In this document: positions 8,170-15,966 of the stretch, piece by piece | How positions within the stretch are numbered: position 1 is the stretch's first letter | How the letters are laid out: each line of letters starts with the position of its first letter | Assembly: GCA_017615125.1 (NCBI GenBank) | Contig: JAGAAS010000055.1 | Coordinates: 1-39,420, forward strand | Direction of reading: 5' to 3' | From: Bacteroidaceae bacterium | Lineage (GTDB): Bacteria; Bacteroidota; Bacteroidia; Bacteroidales; Bacteroidaceae | DNA length: 39,420 bases | Translations under genes and position numbers: made by a program | The notes under the pieces: generated by a model | Databases searched by the model: none | Told to the model about the DNA's origin: nothing | What the model saw: the letters and a program-made list of their open reading frames with translations, nothing else

Positions 8170-11100
8170 ATGATGAAAAAGGTATTTATCCAACTGACGG
8201 CAGCATTCTGTCTGCTGATGACAACGACGGCTCTCACGGCCCTGGCTGTGGAGAAGAGCCCAGCGACTTCCCTGACTTCCCTCTCATCGACGGGAGCCCA
8301 GACCCTCAATGCCTCCGCGTCGGAGGATTTATACGCCAACTACAATGCGGCCTTAAGCGTTATAAGGGACGGACAGACCTACCGCGTGTACACGTTGTAT
8401 AACGGCGAGTACTACTACCTCACCGAGGACGGTTACCTGACGCCCTTCGAGAGCAAAGGCCAGGTGTTCTACTTCCATAAGGTCAGAGGCGAGGAGTATG
8501 AGTACGGATTCATGATCCAGAACGGCTTCACCTGCTTCACGAACCCCGAGGAGGAGAACGACGATGCGCTGAATAGGAGTCACCTGAACACTACCTCCAC
8601 AGACGCCCGGCACATCTGGGAGGCGCAGGTGCTGTTTCTCAACGACGGCAAGTTTGCCATCCGCTGCACCAACGCCAAGAGCGGCACGCAGGGATGGAAC
8701 AGGCTGGGCAGCGCCTTCTGGACGGTGAACCCAAGCAGCGAAGGCCCCCTGGCGGAATACAGCTACGACATTGACTACGTGTGGCAGCTCGTAGAGGCCC
8801 CCTGCCCCACTCCTATGCCTGATCTGGAAATGCTCGTCAACGGAGGGTGCAACGGCACCTCCGACGGCTGGACGGCTTCGCAAGGAATGGGCTACGACTG
8901 GCTGATAGAGTCGGATGACGAACATACGTACTGGAAGAGCTCGTACAACCTGTGCACGCTCTCGCAGACCATCACGCTCGAAGACTTCAACATCGACGAA
9001 GAGTACGTGGACAACGGCTTCTTGTGGTGCGCGGCATCAGCAGAGATGAGATCGTCGACCCGAAGCGACAACAACGGACTGGGAGCCTTTGACTGCAGGG
9101 TGAGCGTGAAGATGCTCGATGCCAACGGTACGGTGCTCAGCACGGTGACCCTGATGGACGACAACACGTACTTCCCCTACTGGGACAAGTACAGGACGAC
9201 ACCCTTCCAGCTGGTAAGCGGCACACGCAGCATCACATACCTCGTGGAGGGACGCGACCCGTGTTTCTGGGCCGGCAACTTCGGACCCTGCTTCACGAAC
9301 CTGTCGCTCAGGTATATCACCGTAACTACTCCATTAGAGGGCGAACCCTATCCCGTGTGGGTGGGCTCGAAGCATGTGACCTCCGAGAACAAGGACGACA
9401 TCCTGGGCGACGGCTCCGTGAGCTACACTCCCGGCGAGGGCTCGGGCACGCTGACGTTCAACACATCGACACCCACCATCATCGGCTCACACTCCTGGCA
9501 GGGAACAATAGGCACAGACGTGTATAACTATAAAGCGAAAGTCTTTGCCGAAGGCATCGACCTGACCATCGACGCGCCCAACGGCCTGACCATCGACGCG
9601 GGTACAGATGAGAAAACCTACGGAATCATTACCGCCAACGAGGGCAACCTGACCATCAACGGCAACTTCAACCTTAGCGCCGGAGGCGGTGCCGTCTTTC
9701 TGGAGAAGGGCGACCTGACCGTCAACGGCAACTTCACCTCAACATCCATCATGAAGGGATTCCTGATACTGAGTGGCGATGTGAATATATCCGGCGACGT
9801 CTACGTGAAGACCACCAGCACCAAGTCCACCACCTTAGCCCTCAACAACGGATACCTGTACATCGGACCGGGCAGATGGGAAATAGAGTCGGGTCTTGAC
9901 GTCGTTTACGCTATGGTAACCACAGAAGAAGGAAACCCGGGAAGCATCGTGATTCCCTCCACCCACGAAATCGCCTATCCCGTGGGAGGCAGCCTCAGCG
10001 CCGACCACAGGGGGATCTTGAATCCCGACAACAGTTTTGCCAAACACGTAATCATCCAGAAGAAGGGTGCGAACCCCGAAAAAATCATCGACCTGTCGAC
10101 GCTCACCGCCGACTGTGTGGTGCCCGACGGCTACACTATCACGGACACCCTGAACGGTTTCTACAAGGTAAGCATCGCCGACGGAGCCACCGTGTCGCTG
10201 CGCAATGTGACCATCAGTATGCAGCCCGAATCATCCGACTCGGTAACAATTTCGACCTGGGATACGTACTATAGGTGGGCAGGCCTCACCTGCGAGGGCG
10301 ATGCAACCATCCTCATCGAAGACGGCGTGAATACCGTGAAGGGATTCTGCAATGAATATCCCGGCATCTACGTGCCCGCTGGCAAGACACTCATCATTGA
10401 CGGCACAGGTGAGCTCAACGCCATCAGCGGCGGCTCAACTGTATGTGACTACGCCTTCTCCAGTACCGGCATCGGCGGCGCCCACGACATTTCATGCGGC
10501 AACATCATCATCAACGGCGGCACCGTCACAGCAACGAGTGGCGCATATGCGGCAGCCATCGGCAGCGCTATGGCGTATGAAAACGAAGTCACCTGCGGCG
10601 ACATCACCATCAACGGCGGCACCGTCACAGCAACGGGTGGTCGTTATTGTGCCGGCATCGGTAGCGGTATGGGGTATGGTGCCAGTAATACCTGCGGCGA
10701 CATCACCATCAACGGCGGTATCGTCACAGCAATAAGTGGTGATTATGGTGCCGGCATCGGCGCCACTAGCGGCTATTATAGCCCAAGTAGCTGCGGCAAC
10801 ATCACCATCACCGGCGGCACCGTCACAGCAACGTGTGACCTTTATGGTGCCGGCATCGGTGGCGCTATAGGGTTTGAATCCTATAACACCTGCGGCGACA
10901 TCACCATCAGCGGCGGCACCGTCACAGCAACGGGTGGCAAATGGGCTGCCGGCATCGGCGGCAGTTGCGGCTATAACGGCCAAAGCAGTTGCGACTACAT
11001 CACCATAAGTGGCGGTGACGTGACTGCAACGGGTGGCGAATGGGCTGCCGGCATCGGCAGCGGTTTGGGATATTATTCCGAGTCTACCTGTGTTGGCATT

Positions 11101-11778
11101 AACATCAGCGGCGGAACCGTTACGGCAACGGGTGGCGTTTATGGAGCAGCCATCGGCAGCGGCACCGGCTATTCTGCCACAAGCGTCTGCTACAGCATCG
11201 ACATCAACGGCGGCACCGTCACAGCAACGGGTGGCTCTTATGGTGCCGGCATCGGCTCCGGTTGGGCAAGATATAATGATGCTTTCTGTGGCTACATCAC
11301 CATCAACGGCGGTGACGTGACAGCAACGGGTGGCGAATATGCGGCAGCCATCGGCTCTGGCGTAACTACTGAAGATGAGAATAATCCGATATCCTCCTGC
11401 GGCGACATCACCATCACCGAAGGTATTACCAAAGTGGATTGCACAGCCTACTTTATGGAAGATGGTTGGCAATATCAGATTATTGGCGCAGGCTGGGATG
11501 GCAACTGTGGCACCGTCACCATCGACGACAATCTGAGCCAAGAGTATATTAAAGATGAAACATTCGCACGCTGCATTATTCAGCATGCAAATGCGAATAA
11601 AGGCGACGTGAACGGCGACAATGAGGTGAACGTGTCTGACGTTACCATGCTTGTAAGCATGATTCTGGGCAACACGACGCAAAACAGCGCTGCCGACGTG
11701 AACGGCGACGGGGAGGTGAACGTCTCCGACGTGACAGCACTCGTGAGCATCATACTGGGACAGACGCGAAGCAAGTAG
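8170..11778 (+). CDS. Giant secreted repeat protein with cysteine-ladder repeats and C-terminal dockerin
   Basis: A 1202-aa exported protein, function unknown. Residues 1-27 are a signal peptide. Residues ~50-215 form an N-terminal domain (RVYTLYNGEYYYLTEDGYL...) of a type I associate with Prevotella surface proteins. Residues ~215-395 look like a beta-sandwich, possibly carbohydrate-binding. From ~400 a series of short beta-rich segments (DLTINGN-like) suggests a beta-helix or Cthe_2159-like fold. Residues ~776-1080 carry nine 33-residue repeats, each starting with Cys and containing ITINGGTVTATGG-YGAGIGSG, plus a degenerate tenth. The C-terminus has two dockerin-type EF-hand repeats (DVNGDNEVNVSD and DVNGDGEVNVSD), each with intact calcium ligands. 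No cohesin is in the window. ATG 8173 is an alternative start. A role in adhesion or polysaccharide binding is an inference. Confidence 0.85.
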   Translation: MMKKVFIQLTAAFCLLMTTTALTALAVEKSPATSLTSLSSTGAQTLNASASEDLYANYNAALSVIRDGQTYRVYTLYNGEYYYLTEDGYLTPFESKGQVFYFHKVRGEEYEYGFMIQNGFTCFTNPEEENDDALNRSHLNTTSTDARHIWEAQVLFLNDGKFAIRCTNAKSGTQGWNRLGSAFWTVNPSSEGPLAEYSYDIDYVWQLVEAPCPTPMPDLEMLVNGGCNGTSDGWTASQGMGYDWLIESDDEHTYWKSSYNLCTLSQTITLEDFNIDEEYVDNGFLWCAASAEMRSSTRSDNNGLGAFDCRVSVKMLDANGTVLSTVTLMDDNTYFPYWDKYRTTPFQLVSGTRSITYLVEGRDPCFWAGNFGPCFTNLSLRYITVTTPLEGEPYPVWVGSKHVTSENKDDILGDGSVSYTPGEGSGTLTFNTSTPTIIGSHSWQGTIGTDVYNYKAKVFAEGIDLTIDAPNGLTIDAGTDEKTYGIITANEGNLTINGNFNLSAGGGAVFLEKGDLTVNGNFTSTSIMKGFLILSGDVNISGDVYVKTTSTKSTTLALNNGYLYIGPGRWEIESGLDVVYAMVTTEEGNPGSIVIPSTHEIAYPVGGSLSADHRGILNPDNSFAKHVIIQKKGANPEKIIDLSTLTADCVVPDGYTITDTLNGFYKVSIADGATVSLRNVTISMQPESSDSVTISTWDTYYRWAGLTCEGDATILIEDGVNTVKGFCNEYPGIYVPAGKTLIIDGTGELNAISGGSTVCDYAFSSTGIGGAHDISCGNIIINGGTVTATSGAYAAAIGSAMAYENEVTCGDITINGGTVTATGGRYCAGIGSGMGYGASNTCGDITINGGIVTAISGDYGAGIGATSGYYSPSSCGNITITGGTVTATCDLYGAGIGGAIGFESYNTCGDITISGGTVTATGGKWAAGIGGSCGYNGQSSCDYITISGGDVTATGGEWAAGIGSGLGYYSESTCVGINISGGTVTATGGVYGAAIGSGTGYSATSVCYSIDINGGTVTATGGSYGAGIGSGWARYNDAFCGYITINGGDVTATGGEYAAAIGSGVTTEDENNPISSCGDITITEGITKVDCTAYFMEDGWQYQIIGAGWDGNCGTVTIDDNLSQEYIKDETFARCIIQHANANKGDVNGDNEVNVSDVTMLVSMILGNTTQNSAADVNGDGEVNVSDVTALVSIILGQTRSK
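10495..11397 (+). repeat. Nine tandem 99-bp coding repeats
   Basis: TGC/TGT codons for the unit-leading cysteine fall at 10495, 10594, 10693, 10792, 10891, 10990, 11089, 11188 and 11287, exactly 99 bp apart. The next is at 11398 (111 bp later) and starts a degenerate unit. Units differ at many codons, so they are not recent perfect duplications. Confidence 0.95.
11590..11775 (+). other. Dockerin type I domain (two EF-hand-like repeats)
   Basis: Encodes GDVNGDNEVNVSDVTMLVSM and, after a short linker, ADVNGDGEVNVSDVTALVSI. Both keep the D-x-N-x-D-x(6)-D calcium loop. The domain ends four residues before the stop. Confidence 0.85.
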
Positions 11779-11888
11779 TGCGCAACGTACGCGACGGCAT
11801 TTTATATTAGCGGAACCTGTGAAAAGAAAAAAAATATCCCTCAGGTAAAAAAAAGCCCTCAGTCGAGCATTTTTCCCAGAAGTATGCT

Positions 11889-11896
11889 TACCTTTG
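11889..11896 (+). promoter_or_regulatory. -7 box for the GLUG-repeat protein gene
   Basis: TACCTTTG matches TAnnTTTG. No TTTG is found 19-20 nt upstream, so this is a partial match. It would give a leader of about 155 nt that contains the inverted repeat TCCCGG (11967-11972) / CCGGGA (11998-12003). Confidence 0.45.
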
Positions 11897-12058
11897 TTCG
11901 GCCGATAATGATTTTTTACTTGTCACATAACGCAGCACCCAAATAAAGAATCTTACCTGACTCAAGTCCCGGACAGCTGTGGTTGATTCTGCATTGCCCG
12001 GGAACAGAACGAATGTTTAATCAAAAAATAGCTGCAAAAAAAAATTTAACTAACACAC

Positions 12059-15000
12059 ATGAGAAAATTTCTACTTTCAATCGTTTTCATCGCCGCAGGG
12101 CTGACCTGCTGGGCTGATGAGTTTTATGTTGTAGGCGATGCCACTCCCTGGGGGTGGGTGACCGGCGAAGCTCGCAGGCCGACGCAAATGGTAGAGGTTG
12201 ACGCAGAGGGCGTCTACGAATGGACCGGTCCGCTGAAGCATGCGGAGGGCTTCTTCATCTGTTCCTCCCTGAACGGGTGGAGCGGCTACGGCTCCTCGGT
12301 TCCCAAGGCTGAAGGCGACCTTGCCATCGAGGGCGCGGGACTGGACAAGTTCACCGAATCGGACAATAAGTGGAACCCCACAAACACCGACTGGCAAATC
12401 TACACCCTCACGCTGAACATCAACGAGGGCACGCTGTCGTGGAAAGCAGGCTTCACCTTCTTTGCCGACGAGGAGGGCTACTACAACATCGGCAATGCCT
12501 CGGACCTGTACTGTTTTTCGACGATCATCAACGGCAACCAGTCTGCCAAAGCCCGTCTGACGGCCGACATTGACTACACGGAGTACCCGCAAGGCTACAT
12601 CGGCATGGGCAACAAGTCGTTCAACGGCACCTTCGACGGGCAGGAGCACACCATCACCATCGCCATCAAGAACGGTGAGACGCGATGCACGGGCCTCTTT
12701 GCCGAGATCAACGGGGCTACCATCAGGAACCTGACGGTGGAAGGTAGCGCCAGTTCGGATGCAGACAACAACGTGGGCGGTCTGGGCGGACGTTCATACG
12801 GCAACTCTCTCATCGAGAACGTGATCGTGAAGACCGCCGTGAGCTATACCGGCGAAAAGGGCGATGCATCCTGCGGCGGTCTCTTCGCCGACATGGAGAA
12901 CGCGCCCACAGTGCAGAACTGCGCGTTCTACGGCAGCATCCTGGCCGATTATAAAAGCGGCAACGCCGGCCTGGTAAGCTGGGCAGGAGGCGGTGCTGAG
13001 TTCATCAACTGCTTTGTTGCCCCCGTAGAGCTGGCTGTCTCAGAATGCGACAATTATGCCCGAGGCAATTTCACCGCCACCGACTGTTTCGTGGCCGAAG
13101 CGACCGACGAGAGACTCTCCACGGGTGAGATGTGCTATCTGCTCAACGGCGACCAGACCTCCATCGGCTGGTATCAGACGCTCGGCGAAGACGACCTCCC
13201 CGTTCCCTTCTCCACGCACAGCATCGTCTACGGCAACGGTGAGCTCAAGTGCGACGGCTCTCCTGCCGGAGGCGACCTTGTGTATAGCAACACCTCCTCG
13301 TCCGTCATCCCTCCCCACACCGATGTGGACGGCTGGTGCAGCGTGTGCGGTGCCCTCATGCATGACCATCTCACGCCTGACGAAGAGGGCTTCTACGACA
13401 TCGGCAGCGCGGCAGACCTCTACTGGTTCGCTGCTATCGCAAACGAGGATAATCCCGCAGCCAACGCCAGGCTGACAGCCGACATCGACTATTTTGACTA
13501 TCCTCACGGATTCATCGGCACCCAGACACCCTTCTGCGGCACGTTCGATGGGCAGGAGCACACCATCGTCGTGTTCCTCGAGAGCGATGCAAAGGTAAGA
13601 GGACTGTTTGCCAAAATAAACGGGGCAACCATCAAAAACCTTAACGTGGATGGCGTTGTCGCCTCCTCCTATAACAACATCGGCGGCCTGGGCGGACAGT
13701 CCGACGGCAACAGCACCATCGATAATGTGGTGGTGTACACGACGCTCACCTTCATCCCGGGCGAGGGCGACGCCTCCATCGGCGGTTTCTTCCCCTATGT
13801 GAACAGCGGCACCCTCACCCTGCGCAACTGCGCGTTCTACGGCACAGTGGATGCAGGCACGGCCTCGGGAAATGCCGGCCTAGTGGGCTGGAACAGCGGC
13901 AACATCCAGGCCGAAAGCTGCCTCATTGCTCCAGCCGAAATAAAAGCCTCCGAGTTCATCGACTTTGCCCGCGGCAACCAGCCCGCAATGACGAGCTGCT
14001 ATGTGACCGACGCGGACGACGAGAGACTCGCCTCGGGCGAGATGTGCTATCTGCTCAACGGCGACCAGTCCTCCATCGGCTGGTATCAGACGCTCGGCGA
14101 AGACGACCTCCCCGTTCCCTTCTCCTCGCACAGCATCGTCTATGGCAACGGCGAGCTCAAGTGCGACGGTTCCCCTGCCGGAGACGATCTTGTCTATAGC
14201 AACACCTCCTCGTCCGTCATCCCTCCCCACACCGATGTGGACGGCTGGTGCAGCGTGTGCGGCGCCCTCATGCATGACCACCTTACGGCCGACGAAGAAG
14301 GCTTCTACGACATCGGCAGCGCGGCAGACCTGCACTGGTTCTCCGCTATTGCAAACGAGGTCAACCCCGCAGCCAGCGCCAGGCTGACAGCCGGCATCGA
14401 CTACACCGAATTCCCCACTGGATTCATTGGCACCCAGACACCCTTCAGCGGCACGTTCGACGGACAGGGTAACCGCATCGCCGTCGACCTCGAGGGCGAC
14501 GCAAAGATAAGGGGACTGTTTGCCAAAATCAACGGGGCTACCATCAAGAACCTTGTCGTGGACGGTGCTATAACCTCATTGTTTAACAACATCGGCGGTC
14601 TGGGCGGACAATCCGATGGCAACAGCACCATCGAGAATGTGGTGGTGAACACCACCGTCACCTTTGTCCCGGGCGAGGGCGATGCCTCCATCGGCGGCTT
14701 CTTCCCCTATGTGAACAGCGGCACCCTCACCCTGCGCGACTGCGCGTTCTACGGCACAGTCAAGGCAGGCATGGCCTCAGGTAATGCCGGCCTGGTGGGT
14801 TGGAACAGCGGCAACATCCAGGCAGAAAGCTGCCTTGTTGCTCCGGCCGAAAAGGAAGCCTCCGAGTTCATCGACTTTGCCCGCGGCAACCAGCCCGAGA
14901 TGGGGAACTGCTACGCGACCGAGCAGGCAGATCCCAGGCTCGATTCCGGCGAGCTCTGCTACCTGCTGAACGGAAGCACCAGCTTCAATCCCAGCTGGAC

Positions 15001-15580
15001 ACAAACCATCGGGACTGACGCGCTCCCGCTCCCGTTCGTTACACAAGGCGTTGTTGCCCACATCGGCTCCAGCGGCTATGGAACCCTGTTCGTGGCCTCT
15101 TCCGACGTGGCCATCCCCGAAGGTGTGGAAGCATCTGCAGCGAAGATTGATAACGGGAAGGTCTGCCTCACGCCCATCGAAGACGCTGTCTCAAAGGACG
15201 ATGCCGTCATCCTGAAAGGTGACGAAGGATACTACAGCTTCGCGCTCGCCACTGGTGCCACACCCGTCGCAGAGAACGAACTCGTCGGCGCCACCACTGA
15301 CACCTCAGCCGATGGCACCCAGTATCTTCTTGCCGACGGAGACGAAGGCATTGGATTCTATAAGGCCGAAGCCGGCACCATCCTTGCCCCAAGCGCTGTC
15401 TACCTGAAGGCAGCCAACGGTGAACAGTCGTTCTATGGCTTCGTTGACACAGAAGTCATCAGGATCACCCAAGACTCCGACCCTGCTACGGATGGAGCTG
15501 TTTACAACGTGTTCGGTCAGAAGTTGCCTCACATGCAAAAGGGCATCAATATAGTGAACGGAAAGAAGATTCTCAAATAA
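12059..15580 (+). CDS. Giant secreted protein: SusE/F-like head, three tandem GLUG-type modules, C-terminal tail
   Basis: A 1173-aa exported protein of unknown exact role. Residues 1-19 are a signal peptide. Residues ~20-135 (FYVVGDATPWGW...) resemble the starch-binding domains of SusE/SusF. Three modules then begin at residues ~141, 445 and 749, exactly 304 residues apart. Each opens with Y(D/N)IG-(N/S)A-(S/A)DL, has the GLFA-INGATI-NL and GGLGG repeats of the GLUG type, and ends with GEMCYLLNGDQ. Modules 2 and 3 are preceded by a CSVCG zinc-knuckle-like segment. The last ~170 residues end with VYNVFGQKL...GINIVNGKKILK, a tail common on Bacteroidales secreted proteins. No susC/susD pair is adjacent. 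Binding of glycan or matrix at the cell surface is an inference. Confidence 0.8.
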   Translation: MRKFLLSIVFIAAGLTCWADEFYVVGDATPWGWVTGEARRPTQMVEVDAEGVYEWTGPLKHAEGFFICSSLNGWSGYGSSVPKAEGDLAIEGAGLDKFTESDNKWNPTNTDWQIYTLTLNINEGTLSWKAGFTFFADEEGYYNIGNASDLYCFSTIINGNQSAKARLTADIDYTEYPQGYIGMGNKSFNGTFDGQEHTITIAIKNGETRCTGLFAEINGATIRNLTVEGSASSDADNNVGGLGGRSYGNSLIENVIVKTAVSYTGEKGDASCGGLFADMENAPTVQNCAFYGSILADYKSGNAGLVSWAGGGAEFINCFVAPVELAVSECDNYARGNFTATDCFVAEATDERLSTGEMCYLLNGDQTSIGWYQTLGEDDLPVPFSTHSIVYGNGELKCDGSPAGGDLVYSNTSSSVIPPHTDVDGWCSVCGALMHDHLTPDEEGFYDIGSAADLYWFAAIANEDNPAANARLTADIDYFDYPHGFIGTQTPFCGTFDGQEHTIVVFLESDAKVRGLFAKINGATIKNLNVDGVVASSYNNIGGLGGQSDGNSTIDNVVVYTTLTFIPGEGDASIGGFFPYVNSGTLTLRNCAFYGTVDAGTASGNAGLVGWNSGNIQAESCLIAPAEIKASEFIDFARGNQPAMTSCYVTDADDERLASGEMCYLLNGDQSSIGWYQTLGEDDLPVPFSSHSIVYGNGELKCDGSPAGDDLVYSNTSSSVIPPHTDVDGWCSVCGALMHDHLTADEEGFYDIGSAADLHWFSAIANEVNPAASARLTAGIDYTEFPTGFIGTQTPFSGTFDGQGNRIAVDLEGDAKIRGLFAKINGATIKNLVVDGAITSLFNNIGGLGGQSDGNSTIENVVVNTTVTFVPGEGDASIGGFFPYVNSGTLTLRDCAFYGTVKAGMASGNAGLVGWNSGNIQAESCLVAPAEKEASEFIDFARGNQPEMGNCYATEQADPRLDSGELCYLLNGSTSFNPSWTQTIGTDALPLPFVTQGVVAHIGSSGYGTLFVASSDVAIPEGVEASAAKIDNGKVCLTPIEDAVSKDDAVILKGDEGYYSFALATGATPVAENELVGATTDTSADGTQYLLADGDEGIGFYKAEAGTILAPSAVYLKAANGEQSFYGFVDTEVIRITQDSDPATDGAVYNVFGQKLPHMQKGINIVNGKKILK
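12479..15214 (+). repeat. Three 912-bp tandem modules inside the gene
   Basis: The equivalent module-start sequence (encoding Y-Y/F-N/D-I-G) falls at 12479, 13391 and 14303, exactly 912 bp apart. Modules 2 and 3 are nearly identical over long DNA stretches (for example 13100-13420 against 14012-14332). Module 1 is more diverged and the end of module 3 loses the zinc-knuckle segment. Confidence 0.85.
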
Positions 15581-15631
15581 AAGCGGAACATCTTCCACGC
15601 CCGTGACACTTCGACAGGGCAAGTCCATGCT

Positions 15632-15671
15632 GTAAGCGAGAGAAAGAGGAATTCTTGTTTCTCTCGCTTAC
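15632..15671 (+). terminator. Strong hairpin terminator after the GLUG-repeat protein gene
   Basis: Perfect 14-bp stem: GTAAGCGAGAGAAA (15632-15645) and its reverse complement (15658-15671) with a 12-nt loop, followed by GTTTTG. It begins 52 nt after the stop codon. Confidence 0.75.
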
Positions 15672-15831
15672 GTTTTGCTTCAGACGAACCATCAGCCGGG
15701 GTTCCCACGAACCGGCGGTGAGAGTATGGAGTTGATAGTTGAGAGTTGAGGGAAATGCGCTTTCTCTTTCTACCACCTGCTCCTGGGAGGAACCTTTCAA
15801 GGACTAAGGGGCGAAAGGGCGAAGGAATCAC

Positions 15832-15879
15832 GCAGAGCCAGGCTTTAAGGACTTTAAGGACCTTAAGGTCTGGCTCTGC
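15832..15879 (+). repeat. 10-bp inverted repeat enclosing a 3 x 9-bp tandem repeat
   Basis: GCAGAGCCAG (15832-15841) is the exact reverse complement of CTGGCTCTGC (15870-15879). Between them lie CTTTAAGGA (15843-15851), CTTTAAGGA (15852-15860) and CCTTAAGGT (15861-15869), three consecutive 9-mers. In RNA this folds as one long hairpin. Confidence 0.85.
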
Positions 15880-15885
15880 TGGTCA

Positions 15886-15954
15886 AGCGCGTAAGCGCTG
15901 ATTAGCCAACAGCGAAAGCTGCGATTCACCAGACGCGAAAGCGTCGATTGAACA
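15886..15954 (+). repeat. Tandem array of three 23-bp units, each a different hairpin with a GNRA-type loop
   Basis: Units at 15886-15908, 15909-15931 and 15932-15954. Each is a 5-nt arm, a loop (GTAA, GAAA, GAAA), a complementary 5-nt arm, GATT and 5 further bases. The arms are AGCGC/GCGCT, ACAGC/GCTGC (4 pairs plus one A-C mismatch) and GACGC/GCGTC. The stem sequence changes from unit to unit with compensating changes, while loop and GATT are kept, which points to a structured RNA on the plus strand. Function unknown. Confidence 0.8.
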
Positions 15955-15966
15955 AACCGCTGCCTA

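Larger units (their letters stand above)
15581..15966. other. 386-nt region between convergent genes
   Basis: No gene is seen. It holds the terminator at 15632-15671, about 160 nt without clear structure, and then the composite repeat element at 15832-15954, which ends 12 nt before the stop codon of the minus-strand kinase gene. Confidence 0.7.

Noticed and set aside
10495-11397. Regular 99-bp repeats as a CRISPR-like array
   Set aside because: The repeats are in frame within a long coding sequence, have no spacer/repeat alternation, and no cas genes are nearby.
10492-11682. 396-codon minus-strand repetitive frame
   Set aside because: Mirror image of the 99-bp coding repeats on the plus strand; no independent features.
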